This document shows positions 25,044 to 34,616 of a stretch of 64,000 nucleotides of DNA, in pieces. Under the pieces are notes generated by a model that saw nothing but the letters and a program-made list of their open reading frames with translations, searched no databases and had not been told where the DNA came from. The stretch is from the NCBI GenBank assembly GCA_036260935.1, contig DATALQ010000038.1:60178-124177 (forward strand). The letters run 5' to 3'. This DNA is from JAEYOM01 sp036260935. GTDB taxonomy: Bacteria > Bacillota > Clostridia > Acetivibrionales > DTU013. Position 1 is the first letter of the stretch. The number at the start of each line of letters is the position of its first letter. The translations under genes were made by a program, and so were the position numbers.

Positions 25044-26813
25044 ATGGAACATAACGAAGGGATCGTACAGGTTATAAACGGCCCTGTTGTCAAAGGTATT
25101 AACATGGGCTCGTTCAAATTGAATGAAATGGTAACGGTCGGCGAGCAGAAGCTGATCGGCGAAGTGGTTTCCATAAACGGGGATATAGCTACGGTGCAGG
25201 TTTACGAAGAAACTGAGGGGCTGAAGGCCGGTGAAAGGATCCATTACACGGGCAGCCCGCTTTCGGTGACATTGGGGCCGGGTATGCTCGGCAATATATT
25301 CGATGGCATCCAGCGGCCGCTGGAAAGAATAAACGAAATGTCGGAGAACTTTATCCCGGAGGGCATAGGGCTTTTGTCACTTGATATCGAAAAGCTCTGG
25401 GAGGTTCACATCACGGTAAAACCGGGGGATGTTCTCAAACCCGGCATGGTATATGCTACTATTCCGGAGACTCCAAGCATAACGCACAAGCTGCTAGTCC
25501 CATGGCGCTCCGGCGGTACGGTAACAGACGCCAGACCCGATGGCAGATACACTCTGAATGATACCATAGTCGTGCTCGAAAAGCCCAACCGTGAAAAAGT
25601 CGAGCTTGCTATGTCGGTTAAATGGCCAGTGCGGCAGCCAAGGCCTTTCAATAAAAGGATCCCGATTTATAAACCGCTTTTGACAGGGCAGAGGGTCATA
25701 GATACTTTCTTCCCCGTGGCAAAGGGCGGCACTGTCGGACTTCCGGGAGGCTTCGGCACCGGAAAGACCGTCACTCAGCACCAGCTGGCCAAATGGAGCG
25801 ACGCCGACATCATAGTCTATATCGGCTGCGGAGAACGCGGAAATGAAATGACGGACGTACTCGAGGAATTTCCGAAGCTGATCGACCCACGGACCGAAAG
25901 GCCCCTCATGGAAAGGACCATACTGATCGCAAATACCTCGAACATGCCTGTCGCGGCGAGGGAAGCCTCCATATATACAGGAATAACGATGGCCGAATAC
26001 TTCAGGGATATGGGGTATGACGTGGCAATAATGGCTGATTCCACTTCGAGGTGGGCCGAAGCTCTCAGGGAAATCTCGGGCCGTCTCGAGGAAATGCCCG
26101 CGGAGGAGGGATATCCCGCTTACCTGCCGTCCAGGCTTGCGGAATTTTACGAAAGGGCCGGCTGCGTTCAGACCCTGAACGGGCAGGAAGCATCAGTCAC
26201 GATTATCGGTGCGGTCTCGCCGCCCGGTGGCGATTTCTCCGAACCTGTCACTGAAAATACTAAAAGGTTCGTTACCACTTTCCTTGCGCTCGATAAAAAG
26301 CTGGCCTATGCACGGCATTATCCCGCTATCAACTATCTAACCAGCTACAGCGGTTACCTGGGCACACTCGAGGACTGGTACGGCGAAAATGTCGCGCCCG
26401 ACATGCTGGCGCTCAGGGCGAAGATGATGAAGCTCCTGCAGGAAGAGGAAAAGCTGAATGAGATCGTTCAGCTGGTAGGCGAGGACGTATTGCCCAACGA
26501 CCAAGCGCTCGTCCTCGAAACGGCGAGGATAATCAAAAAAGGCTTTCTTCAGCAGAATGCGCTTCACAAAAATGATACATATGTCGTTCTCATGAAGCAG
26601 TACAAAATGCTCAAGGTTATCGACACCTTGTATGAGAACGCTCTTAAGTGCGTTAAAATGGGCATCCCGATATCCACTATAAAAAGCCAGGACGTAATAC
26701 AGGATGTCCTTAAAATAAAATATGAAGCTACCAATGAGGATCTGTCGGTCCTTGACGATCTGTGCGTCAAGATAGCCGAAGTATTCAGCAAGCTCAGCCA
26801 GAGGTACGAGTAA
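25044..26813 (+). CDS. ntpA: V-type ATPase catalytic subunit A
   Basis: The catalytic subunit, ~589 residues. Walker A GGFGTGKT, GCGERGNEMTDVLEEFP (catalytic Glu region), the A-subunit-specific ~90-residue insertion with RPFNKRIPIYKPLLTGQRVID, and NTSNMPVAAREASIYTGITMAEYFRDMGYDVAIMADSTSRWAEALREISGRLEEMP are all present. It hydrolyses or makes ATP in the A3B3 head. ATG at 25044 chosen (AGGTG six bases upstream); a GTG at 25035 is in frame and possible. Unusually, 348 bases separate it from subunit B; in most operons the two genes are adjacent. Confidence 0.96.
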   Translation: MEHNEGIVQVINGPVVKGINMGSFKLNEMVTVGEQKLIGEVVSINGDIATVQVYEETEGLKAGERIHYTGSPLSVTLGPGMLGNIFDGIQRPLERINEMSENFIPEGIGLLSLDIEKLWEVHITVKPGDVLKPGMVYATIPETPSITHKLLVPWRSGGTVTDARPDGRYTLNDTIVVLEKPNREKVELAMSVKWPVRQPRPFNKRIPIYKPLLTGQRVIDTFFPVAKGGTVGLPGGFGTGKTVTQHQLAKWSDADIIVYIGCGERGNEMTDVLEEFPKLIDPRTERPLMERTILIANTSNMPVAAREASIYTGITMAEYFRDMGYDVAIMADSTSRWAEALREISGRLEEMPAEEGYPAYLPSRLAEFYERAGCVQTLNGQEASVTIIGAVSPPGGDFSEPVTENTKRFVTTFLALDKKLAYARHYPAINYLTSYSGYLGTLEDWYGENVAPDMLALRAKMMKLLQEEEKLNEIVQLVGEDVLPNDQALVLETARIIKKGFLQQNALHKNDTYVVLMKQYKMLKVIDTLYENALKCVKMGIPISTIKSQDVIQDVLKIKYEATNEDLSVLDDLCVKIAEVFSKLSQRYE

Positions 26814-26860
26814 AAATTGCCAGTCGGGTTGACTGCTTTTAATTGCGAGTTTACGTTTCT

Positions 26861-27104
26861 AGAGCATATAGATAAGTCTGTGGTATCGGTTGATTGTTAT
26901 TGCATTAGTTTTGTGACATAGAGCATATTGATAAGGCATTGGTAAGGGCAAATTCATGTTTGAGCGGAGCAATATGAAATGCTCTGCATTTCGTTTCATC
27001 TGTAAGTATTTGCGAAGCAAATACTATTGTTTGAATTTGCCGCATAGCCGAATCTATATGCTCTTGGAACGAAACTAGTAATGGAAATCAACCGATACCA
27101 CAGA
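26861..27104. repeat. Structured inverted-repeat element inserted between V-ATPase subunits A and B
   Basis: Outer arms are a perfect 19-base inverted repeat: 26877-26895 (TCTGTGGTATCGGTTGATT) and 27086-27104. Inside come AGAGCATATTGAT (26920-26932) with ATCTATATGCTCT (27052-27064, one mismatch), then GCAAATTCA (26948-26956) with TGAATTTGC (27032-27040). At the tip are two perfect hairpins, GAAATGC-TCT-GCATTTC (26976-26992) and AGTATTTGC-GAA-GCAAATACT (27005-27025). A second copy of AGAGCATATAGAT sits outside the stem at 26861. The RNA would fold into one long stem with a forked head. It fills almost all of the 348-base gap 26814-27161. It could be a MITE-like insertion or a structured RNA; no open frame is apparent inside. 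Confidence 0.85.
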
Positions 27105-27161
27105 CAAACGCGGACAAATACAACACATCCGGTACAACCTTAGATATGAAGGTATTTAATT

Positions 27162-28547
27162 ATGAGAAAAGAGTATTTGAAAATCGATAAGGCGGAGGGG
27201 CCCCTGATCGTCCTGTCGGGCGTGAAGGAAGCCTCCTACGGGGAAATGGTATCCATAAGGGTTGACAATGAAGAGACCCGGATAGGAAAGATAATAAAAA
27301 TCGACGGTGGGAGCGTGATCGTTCAGGTATTCGAAGGCACCTCAGGCATTTCGACCCGAAATGCCGCCGTGAGCTTCAACGGCGAACCTATGTCGATCCC
27401 GCTGTCGCCCGAAATCCTCGGAAGGACCTTCAACGGCCTGGGTGAGCCTATTGACGGGGCATATGCTGTCATTTCGCCGAACAGGCAGAATATCAATGGC
27501 CGGCCTATAAATCCCGTAGCCCGCAAATATCCGAAGAATTTCATTCAGACAGGTATTTCCTCGATAGACGCTCTTATGACCCTGATACGGGGCCAGAAGC
27601 TGCCTATATTCTCGGGGAACGGCATTGCCCATAACGAGCTTGCCGTGCAGATAGTAAGGCAGGCCAGGATAGAAGGCGCGAACAGCGAGAACTTTGCCGT
27701 GGTATTCGGAGCCATGGGAGTCAGGCACGACGATGCCGATTATTTTATCAAGAGCTTCCAGACTTCGGGCGTTCTCGACCACGTGGTCATGTACATCAAC
27801 ACCGCGGACGCTCCGATCGTCGAGAGGATCTCGACGCCCAGGTGCGCGATGACTGCCGCCGAATATCTTGCATTCGTGCTGGATATGCACGTACTTGTCA
27901 TACTGACGGATATGACGAGCTACGCGGAAGCGCTGCGCGAAATTTCGTCGGCCAAGGAGGAAGTACCTTCGCGCAAGGGTTACCCAGGCTATCTTTACAG
28001 CGATCTTTCGACCATATACGAGAGGGCAGGCATGCTGAAGGGCAGGGAAGGCTCGATTACACTCATCCCGATACTGACAATGCCCAATGATGACATTACC
28101 CACCCTATTCCGGACCTCACAGGATTCATCACAGAAGGGCAGATTGTACTCAACCGCGAGTTCAACCAGAAGGGGATTTACCCGCCCATCGATATCCTCC
28201 CGTCGCTGTCCAGGCTTATGAAGGACGGCATAGGAGCGGATTATACGAGAGAAGACCATGCGGATCTTTCCAGCCAGTTGTTCGCTTCCTACTCACGCGT
28301 TCAGGACGTGCGTTCGCTGTCGCAGATAATAGGTGAGGATGACCTGAGCGATATTGACAAACTGTATCTGAAGTTCGGCCGCGAACTCGAGGGCAGATTC
28401 ATTTCACAGGGCTCCGGTGAGAACAGGAGCATGACTGAAACGCTTGACCTCGGGTGGAAGATACTTTCCATACTTCCTGAAACCGAGCTGGACCGTGTAC
28501 AGCCGGAGATGCTCCGCAAATACTACAAACCCGGCGGGGAGAAATAG
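27162..28547 (+). CDS. ntpB: V-type ATPase regulatory subunit B
   Basis: A 461-residue non-catalytic B subunit. As in the family, it lacks a real Walker A (FSGNGIAHNELAVQIVRQA in that place). It keeps MGVRHDDADYFIKSFQTSGVLDHVVMYINTADAPIVERISTPR, TDMTSYAEALREISSAKEEVPSRKGYPGYLYSDLSTIYERAG and the arginine of SLSRLMKDGIG. It alternates with subunit A in the head. It starts at the ATG at 27162 after GAAGG, 57 bases beyond the inverted-repeat element, and is followed two bases later by subunit D. Confidence 0.96.
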   Translation: MRKEYLKIDKAEGPLIVLSGVKEASYGEMVSIRVDNEETRIGKIIKIDGGSVIVQVFEGTSGISTRNAAVSFNGEPMSIPLSPEILGRTFNGLGEPIDGAYAVISPNRQNINGRPINPVARKYPKNFIQTGISSIDALMTLIRGQKLPIFSGNGIAHNELAVQIVRQARIEGANSENFAVVFGAMGVRHDDADYFIKSFQTSGVLDHVVMYINTADAPIVERISTPRCAMTAAEYLAFVLDMHVLVILTDMTSYAEALREISSAKEEVPSRKGYPGYLYSDLSTIYERAGMLKGREGSITLIPILTMPNDDITHPIPDLTGFITEGQIVLNREFNQKGIYPPIDILPSLSRLMKDGIGADYTREDHADLSSQLFASYSRVQDVRSLSQIIGEDDLSDIDKLYLKFGRELEGRFISQGSGENRSMTETLDLGWKILSILPETELDRVQPEMLRKYYKPGGEK

Positions 28548-28549
28548 AG

Positions 28550-29173
28550 ATGGCAGAGCAGGTAGCACCTACAAAATCGAACCTGATGAAGGCAAGGGCG
28601 TCTCTTGCGCTTTCCCAGAGCGGCTACGAGCTTCTGGACAAAAAGAGGAATGTTCTTATCAAGGAAATGCTGGACATGGTCGACAGGGCCAAAAACATCC
28701 AGGAGGAGATCTATGCGGTTATTTCCGAGGCTTACCGGGCACTGCAGGCAGCTAATATAACGATGGGCATAAAGAATGTTGAGGATATGGCCTATGGCGT
28801 ACCCAAAGACGAATCGTTCGAAATACTGCTGAAAAGCGTAATGGGCGTCGATATACCGGTAATGAAGTACAAAAAGCGTGAAATAGCGCCTTCGTATGGT
28901 CTTTTCAATACGAATATATCCCTTGATACTGCCAGACAGAAATTTAACGAGGTCCGCTACAGGGTATATGATCTGGCCGAGATAGAAAATTCGATATTCA
29001 AACTGGCAAAGGAGATTGAAAAAACGAACAAGAGGACAAACGCCCTCGAACACATACAGATACCGAAATACAAGGCTCAGGTGAAATATATACAGGAAGT
29101 CCTCGAGGAGAAGGAACGGGAGGACTTTTTCAGGCTCAAGAAGGTAAAGAAGAAAATAAGGCGCGTCGAGTAA
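28550..29173 (+). CDS. ntpD: V-type ATPase subunit D (central shaft)
   Basis: A 207-residue subunit D, a long antiparallel coiled coil that rotates inside the A3B3 head. The N-terminal VAPTKSNLMKARASLALSQSGYELLDKKRNVLIKEM and the C-terminal EIEKTNKRTNALEHIQIPKYKAQVKYIQEVLEEKEREDFFRLKKVKKK are textbook for the family. GGGGAGA precedes the ATG. It is the last gene of the operon, followed by a repeat block and a terminator. Confidence 0.95.
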   Translation: MAEQVAPTKSNLMKARASLALSQSGYELLDKKRNVLIKEMLDMVDRAKNIQEEIYAVISEAYRALQAANITMGIKNVEDMAYGVPKDESFEILLKSVMGVDIPVMKYKKREIAPSYGLFNTNISLDTARQKFNEVRYRVYDLAEIENSIFKLAKEIEKTNKRTNALEHIQIPKYKAQVKYIQEVLEEKEREDFFRLKKVKKKIRRVE

Positions 29174-29186
29174 GATGGATTACTGG

Positions 29187-29300
29187 GGCAAATAATGCCT
29201 TGTCTATATGAATGCGATCTCTGAGGCAGACAATGCCTTGTCTGTAAGAATGCGACCACTTAGGCAGACAATACTCTATCTGTAAGAATTATGACCGATC
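29187..29300 (+). repeat. Three degenerate 38-bp tandem repeats after the V-ATPase operon
   Basis: Units start at 29187, 29225 and 29263 (each begins GGCA-A/G-A-CAATGCCTTGTCTGTAAGAATGCGA or a variant), a period of exactly 38 bases. They lie between the stop of subunit D and the operon terminator. No coding sense was seen. The rest of the gap to 29526 is AT-rich without further signals. Confidence 0.75.
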
Positions 29301-29307
29301 GGGTGAT

Positions 29308-29350
29308 CCCCTGACTGCCGGCAAAAATAAGCCGGCGGTGGGGGTTTTTA
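29308..29350 (+). terminator. Terminator of the V-ATPase operon
   Basis: CCCC...GCCGGC-AAAAATAA-GCCGGC...GGGGG followed by TTTTTAT: nested arms with a T-run. Confidence 0.85.
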
Positions 29351-29526
29351 TGTGCATACGGGTTTTTTCAAGTAACCGGCATGCCTGGATTGCTAAAGTG
29401 CTATTGAATCCAGAATCGCTAATATTATGTCCAAAATTATCAGTAAAATTAGCTAAAATGTATTGAATACAAGTTGGAATTTAGATATAATAATGGCGGA
29501 AATTGTAAATGCAGGAGGTATACCCC

Positions 29527-30246
29527 ATGATTATAACGACTACGGATATACAGAATAATTTCGGCAAATACCTCAAACTGTCGGAGTATGAAGATGTGGT
29601 CATAACAAAGAACGGTAAAAAGACCGCCAGGCTTTCCGCCTTCAAGGAGGATGAAGAGGAATTGTTGTTTCGCGAACTGGCGCCCGAATTTGCCGCTTCG
29701 CACGTAAAGGTATCGTACGAGGAATTCCTTAGAATAACGGAAGAAAGCGAGCACAGGTATGAACTGATCAACGGCGAGATCTATTATCTGGCGTCGCCAT
29801 TATATCCGCACCAGAAGGCTGTCAAGGAAATATTGTGGGAGTTCGCCAACTGGTTCAGGGACAAGAAATGCGAACCGCTGGCTGCGCCCTTTGACGTAAC
29901 GCTTTTCAAAAGCGAAAAAAACATTTGCGTAGTGCAGCCGGATATCCTCGTCATATGCGACAAGGAGAAGATAGACCAAAAGGGCAAGTATAAGGGAGTG
30001 CCTTCGCTTGTTGTCGAGGTCTTATCGGAATCGACTTCCCAAAAGGACAATCTTACGAAGCTTGAATTGTATATGTCTACCGGTATAAAGGAATACTGGC
30101 TCGTAAATACGAAAACCAGTGAGATATACATTTATATCTTCGAAAACAAGGAGGTCAGCCGCATGCTGAGCTTCGGGGAAGGCAGACGTGCCGAGTCGCA
30201 GTACTTCAACGGCTTGGGCGTTGATCTGCAGAGGGTGTTTGCGTGA
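29527..30246 (+). CDS. Phd/YefM antitoxin domain fused to a Uma2-family endonuclease-like domain
   Basis: A 239-residue two-domain protein. Residues 1-~50 (MIITTTDIQNNFGKYLKLSEYEDVVITKNGKKTARL) match the Phd/YefM DNA-binding antitoxin fold. Residues ~70-235 match the Uma2/DUF820 restriction-endonuclease-like fold, with RYELINGEIYYLASP, VVQPDILVICD (Asp), PSLVVEVLSEST (Glu) and KLELYMSTGIKEYWLV (Lys), the usual catalytic set. Uma2 proteins are abundant in cyanobacteria and clostridia, but their role is unclear. The ATG at 29527 follows GGAGG at 29514-29518; the ATG at 29509 overlaps that site. No separate toxin gene is adjacent. Confidence 0.82.
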   Translation: MIITTTDIQNNFGKYLKLSEYEDVVITKNGKKTARLSAFKEDEEELLFRELAPEFAASHVKVSYEEFLRITEESEHRYELINGEIYYLASPLYPHQKAVKEILWEFANWFRDKKCEPLAAPFDVTLFKSEKNICVVQPDILVICDKEKIDQKGKYKGVPSLVVEVLSESTSQKDNLTKLELYMSTGIKEYWLVNTKTSEIYIYIFENKEVSRMLSFGEGRRAESQYFNGLGVDLQRVFA

Positions 30247-30276
30247 CCTTTCAATTTCATTCCGAAATTGTTCGAG

Positions 30277-30333
30277 CCTTTACCTGTCACCTTTACTATC
30301 ACCTTTACTGTCGCATTTACTGTCACATTTATC
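30277..30333 (+). repeat. Degenerate 12-bp tandem repeat
   Basis: About five units of the pattern CCTTTACTGTCA (variants CCTTTACCTGTCA, CCTTTACTATCA, CATTTACTGTCA) follow the Phd-Uma2 gene. No function is evident. Confidence 0.65.
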
Positions 30334-30458
30334 AGGCTGATGTATTATTGTAAAAAATTAATACACTGTGTGGATGCGACCGAAATAATAGTATAATATT
30401 GGTATAGCTGTATTGGACAAAATAAAATTGGCACCAATCAAATAAGGAGATGTTGATA

Positions 30459-31256
30459 ATGGGTATTTCATTCGGCTATTACCCCGGTGGAAGAAAAAAA
30501 GCTCTTACGATGAGCTATGATGACGGCCAGATCCATGACAGAAGACTCGTCGGGATATTCAATAAATACGGCATAAAGGGCACATTCCACCTGAATTCCG
30601 GAAAGTTTGACCAGGACCCCTTTGTCAGTTCCTCGGAAGTAAACGCTCTTTACAAGGGACACGAAATTTCTTCACATACTCTGACTCATCCGTTCATGAC
30701 GATGATCAGTGGTGAAATGAACGTTTACGAGGTGATGGAGGACAGGAAGCGGTTGGAGGCCTTGGCCGGGTATCCGGTACGCGGCATGTCGTACCCGTTC
30801 GGAGTGTACAGCGATGAGATAATTACGCTGCTGCCCACACTCGGGATCGAATACTCCAGGACTGTAAATTCCCATGGAAGCTTCCGCCTTCCTGATAATT
30901 TCCTGACCTGGCATCCTACATGTCACCATGACAGCAACTTGCTGGAAAAGTGCAGGGAATTCAAAAACCAGCCGCCATGGGCGCAGATGCCGTTGTTCTA
31001 CGTCTGGGGACACAGCTACGAATTTGACAGAAATAAAAACTGGGAGCTGATTGAGGAATTCTGCAAAATAGTTTCAGGTGATGAATCCGTCTGGTATGCC
31101 ACGAACATTGAGGTAATGGACTATATCAAGGCTTTGAGGGGTCTGAGGTTCGGCGCCGACAGAAAGCTTGTCAGCAATCCATCGGCAACATCCGTCTGGA
31201 TCGGAGTGGATGGCGAGCCCGTCGTAATCGAACCGGGTATGACAAAAGCGTTATAA
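30459..31256 (+). CDS. NodB-type polysaccharide deacetylase family protein
   Basis: A 265-residue NodB-homology protein without a signal peptide. Motif 1 is MSYDDG (the two Asp residues), motif 2 SSHTLTHPF (His-x3-His), motif 3 MSYPFGVYSDE. FHLNSGKF and VWGHSYEFDRNKNWELIEEFC are also characteristic. The family uses a metal to remove acetyl groups from N-acetyl sugars; the absence of an export signal suggests an intracellular sugar or a divergent function. The ATG at 30459 follows AAGGAG (30444-30449) with 9-base spacing; the ATG at 30450 touches that site. It is transcribed in the direction of the surface-polysaccharide genes at 31429-37047 and may belong with them (inference). Confidence 0.85.
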   Translation: MGISFGYYPGGRKKALTMSYDDGQIHDRRLVGIFNKYGIKGTFHLNSGKFDQDPFVSSSEVNALYKGHEISSHTLTHPFMTMISGEMNVYEVMEDRKRLEALAGYPVRGMSYPFGVYSDEIITLLPTLGIEYSRTVNSHGSFRLPDNFLTWHPTCHHDSNLLEKCREFKNQPPWAQMPLFYVWGHSYEFDRNKNWELIEEFCKIVSGDESVWYATNIEVMDYIKALRGLRFGADRKLVSNPSATSVWIGVDGEPVVIEPGMTKAL

Positions 31257-31428
31257 CAGCCTTTGGTATCCCAGATTTTCTAGGAAATGCTGTGGTTCAG
31301 CGGGGTATAGTCTGATATGATGATACGATATATATTTCCGTGTGTGCCCCCGAACATGAGATACGAGGCGTAAATAAAAACCTTTAAATGTAAAATGCAA
31401 CTGTTCGTAACAACAAGGAGTACGATTT

Positions 31429-34400
31429 ATGGCTGATGGCAGGAACATGCGCCGGCTTCTGAGAGCAGCGGCGGTCATTGCGGTTTTAGCTGCGTTCGTT
31501 ATAGCAGCCGGTTTTATTTCGCCTGCCCGGCGGCCATATTCCATAAACGTTGCCGTTCTTTATTCAGGCTCGTCAAGCACTTACAAGAACATCCTTCAGC
31601 ATTTTGAGCAGCCTGTGCTCATGAACCTCGACGTAACTGCTTTGGATGCCGATAATCTGGCCCCTGGCGGTCTGAAGGGGTATGATATCGTCTATCCTGA
31701 CATCTCTGTAAAAAGTTCAAAAAACAGCAGCAATCTTAAACGGCAGCTCATGGACTACGCATCGTCCGGCGGGGCGGTCATGCTCGAGAACGGCTTTTAT
31801 AACTGGTTTCCGAAGGAATTCCTGGGGGCGTCGTCCTTTAAAAAAGCAGGCGGGCTGCCAACCAGGCTTGAGCTGCCTAAGGTCAGGTATGACCTGAAAA
31901 ATGTTCAGAAGCTAATAAGTGATTTCTATTCAAACTATAAAAAACTTAGAAATCCCGGGATCATCAAAAGTTATGATTATGGCTTCGGGATGGTCGAATC
32001 GACGGCAGTTCCCATTGTCAAGTCGGGAGGCATTTCCTTATACACTCTGAACAGCTACGGCAAGGGTTATGTATTCTTTACCAACCCCATTCTTCCGAAT
32101 TCCGCGTTCATAAACGGTTTCGACCTTAAAGTCGTAACTAAGGATCAGGCGTATTTCAACAACATGATATGCGCTGCCGATCAGATGCTGAGCAGTGAGT
32201 TCGCGGCGTTCATATCCAAGCAGGAATACGGCATTGCGATCAAAAGAGTCTACGGACCGTATGGAAGGCCCGCAGCGGCATGGCAGAACCATTTTGAAGT
32301 GCTTTCAGCTATCAAGGGAGGCTCCTTGCAGAAATGGACGGAAATAGCGCGGCAGTATGATGAGATCCCTTCATATTCGTTAGCCCGCGGCGCTTATGAA
32401 TGGAATACAAGATATGAAAGCGTCGTGTACCATATAAACAGGGGTACGGGAAACGGATTGAAATTCGTTACCGAGGAAAGCGAAGGCTTTTATGAAGCCG
32501 GCAGGCACCCTGTAGTCGGAGGGGCCTGGCTTGCGCAGAAAAAGAGCGGCAATACGAGCACCTTTTTTGTTGACATAGGCGATGTGCCCGACCGCGCATA
32601 CCCGTATGTGCAGGATATCAATGGCGATAAGGTTCCAGACATCGTATCGGGCAGCGCGGACGGTACCTTCTATTTCTATAAGGGGCAGAGTTCCGGCGCG
32701 GACTGGATGCTTTCCAAGGCCGAGAAATTGAAAGACGCTGAGGGAGGAATCCTAAAGGTGGCCGGTTGTTCCGCACCCGTAATGTACGATGTGGATGGGG
32801 ATGGATACGGCGATCTGGTAACCGGCTGTGAAAACGGTAAGGTATACTGGTTTAAAAACAATGGCGATTTTCACTTTATCCCTAAAGGCGAGATGGTGAT
32901 ACCGGTCGCCGGCGCAAGGCTTTCAGCCCCCGAGATCGGTGATGCTGACGGTGATAATATACCTGACCTGGTAGTCGGTACAAAGAATGGCAGCTTGTAT
33001 GAGTTCAAGGGTGAAATGAACGGAAAACAGCTTGTCTTCGGTACCGGCAGACAGTTGAAGGATCAAAACGGCAAAGCCCTGAATGCAGGCGCCAATGCGG
33101 CTCCCCGGCTCGTTGACCTCAACGGGGACGGCACTGTTGATCTTGCTGTCGGGAACTACGACGGCTATGTTCGCAAATTTATTAAAACAGGCCGGACCTT
33201 TGCGGACGCAGGTTATTTCGATGAAGACACATTGAATTACCTGGGCAACAAGCATATCAAAAACGGAAATAATGCGGTGCCCTCGTTCATCGACATTAAC
33301 GGTGACGGCAAGAAGGATATGATCGTAGGAATGCTGGAATTCGGCATGGCCGTGCCCATCGATTCCAGGTGGTTCCCGTATAAAAAGGAACTTGCCGATG
33401 CGATAGGGTATTTGCAGAAAAACTATGTGAGCGTCGAGCCGCATATGTACTCGAACCGTTACAAGGATTCGGGAATGGAGCAGCGCGATCTTTCAATGCA
33501 TAAGAAGGCTTTTGAGTCACTGGGCATCAAATGGGACAATAATGGCGCAAACCAGCATACCTGGAGAATCAATAACATCGATCCGACTCAGACGCTTTAT
33601 AACGAATATAAGTCCGGGCTCTCGTGGAATTTCGGCTTTGAAGTCCCGAACAGCCGCATGGATCCTTCCTACGGTGCAGAGACGGTGTGGAGTATCCCGT
33701 TTTACATGGTAAGGGACGGACAGCAGACAGGAATGATGCTTTTCAGCCCGTCACCTTCACTGCAGAGCATGAAGCCTCTATATAACTCTACCGCTGCCTG
33801 GGACATGCCGGTCAGTTACTATATGCATGTCGAATACGATGCAATGCGCAATCCCGAAAGACTCGAAGAAACTGCGGCATTCATGGATCAATTCAGAGAC
33901 GCCAACGATTATAATTTCATGACGGAAGAGCAAATGGCGAAGAGCTTCGCGGCGGCTTTGAATACAAAGATCAAGGTGACGGAGAATCCATTCAGGAAGC
34001 TTCTGTATTCCATAGAAAATCAAGTCAGAACACTGCAGCAGTTCGATATCACACTTGATGCCGACGTTGCGACGGATCAAAGGAAACTGCTCGGCGGAGC
34101 GTACAGGGATACGGCGGGCGTTAAGGTTGAAGCCGGTGAGAAATATCTGACGGCAAAGCTCGAAACAGATGCGGATATTTATATGAGAAAAGGCAGCGAT
34201 CTGTACATCGGTTTGAACAGACCCGTCAGGTTATTTACCTCGAAGGCCGCAGAGAACAGGGCTCATATAGTACGCGTCAACCTGCCCGTGAATATAAGGA
34301 AGACGGGAAGCGGTATGAAGGTCGGGTTCCTGGACGGCGGGCTTCAGCAGATCAAGCTTTATGCACCGGGCAACGACATCAGGGTCGGAAACAGGGAATG

Positions 34401-34485
34401 GGATATTGAAAAAGCCGGCTCGGGCATGTATGTCCTGACGCGCTTCGGCGGACCTGCCGAGCTTGAGCTAAGTTTAGGAAAGTAA
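31429..34485 (+). CDS. Large exported FG-GAP/VCBS-repeat protein of unknown function
   Basis: A 1018-residue protein. An N-terminal membrane segment (residues ~9-30, LRAAAVIAVLAAFVIAAGF) serves as signal or anchor. Residues ~35-270 resemble a beta-alpha domain, possibly glutamine-amidotransferase-like (LYSGSSSTYKNIL, YDIVYPDIS, GGAVMLENGFYNW). At about residues 394, 453, 504, 562 and 622 are five calcium-type D-x-[DN]-GD-x3-D repeats (e.g. DVDGDGYGDLV, DLNGDGTVDLAV), which form a beta-propeller blade set in FG-GAP proteins. The C-terminal ~350 residues are not recognised. It precedes an AlgI-type O-acyltransferase and an SGNH protein, so a role in exopolysaccharide modification or export is likely (inference). 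AAGGAG precedes the ATG. Confidence 0.6.
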   Translation: MADGRNMRRLLRAAAVIAVLAAFVIAAGFISPARRPYSINVAVLYSGSSSTYKNILQHFEQPVLMNLDVTALDADNLAPGGLKGYDIVYPDISVKSSKNSSNLKRQLMDYASSGGAVMLENGFYNWFPKEFLGASSFKKAGGLPTRLELPKVRYDLKNVQKLISDFYSNYKKLRNPGIIKSYDYGFGMVESTAVPIVKSGGISLYTLNSYGKGYVFFTNPILPNSAFINGFDLKVVTKDQAYFNNMICAADQMLSSEFAAFISKQEYGIAIKRVYGPYGRPAAAWQNHFEVLSAIKGGSLQKWTEIARQYDEIPSYSLARGAYEWNTRYESVVYHINRGTGNGLKFVTEESEGFYEAGRHPVVGGAWLAQKKSGNTSTFFVDIGDVPDRAYPYVQDINGDKVPDIVSGSADGTFYFYKGQSSGADWMLSKAEKLKDAEGGILKVAGCSAPVMYDVDGDGYGDLVTGCENGKVYWFKNNGDFHFIPKGEMVIPVAGARLSAPEIGDADGDNIPDLVVGTKNGSLYEFKGEMNGKQLVFGTGRQLKDQNGKALNAGANAAPRLVDLNGDGTVDLAVGNYDGYVRKFIKTGRTFADAGYFDEDTLNYLGNKHIKNGNNAVPSFIDINGDGKKDMIVGMLEFGMAVPIDSRWFPYKKELADAIGYLQKNYVSVEPHMYSNRYKDSGMEQRDLSMHKKAFESLGIKWDNNGANQHTWRINNIDPTQTLYNEYKSGLSWNFGFEVPNSRMDPSYGAETVWSIPFYMVRDGQQTGMMLFSPSPSLQSMKPLYNSTAAWDMPVSYYMHVEYDAMRNPERLEETAAFMDQFRDANDYNFMTEEQMAKSFAAALNTKIKVTENPFRKLLYSIENQVRTLQQFDITLDADVATDQRKLLGGAYRDTAGVKVEAGEKYLTAKLETDADIYMRKGSDLYIGLNRPVRLFTSKAAENRAHIVRVNLPVNIRKTGSGMKVGFLDGGLQQIKLYAPGNDIRVGNREWDIEKAGSGMYVLTRFGGPAELELSLGK

Positions 34486-34616
34486 CTGCTGCCGGAGCCA
34501 GGACTTTTTTCCTCGCGAGCCATTTTACTGTATTTTAGCTGCTTAATATTGAATCTGCAGCTTTATTGGGCTATAATTCACGTCATGACAATAAATTTAG
34601 TTTACCGGGTGCCGGA

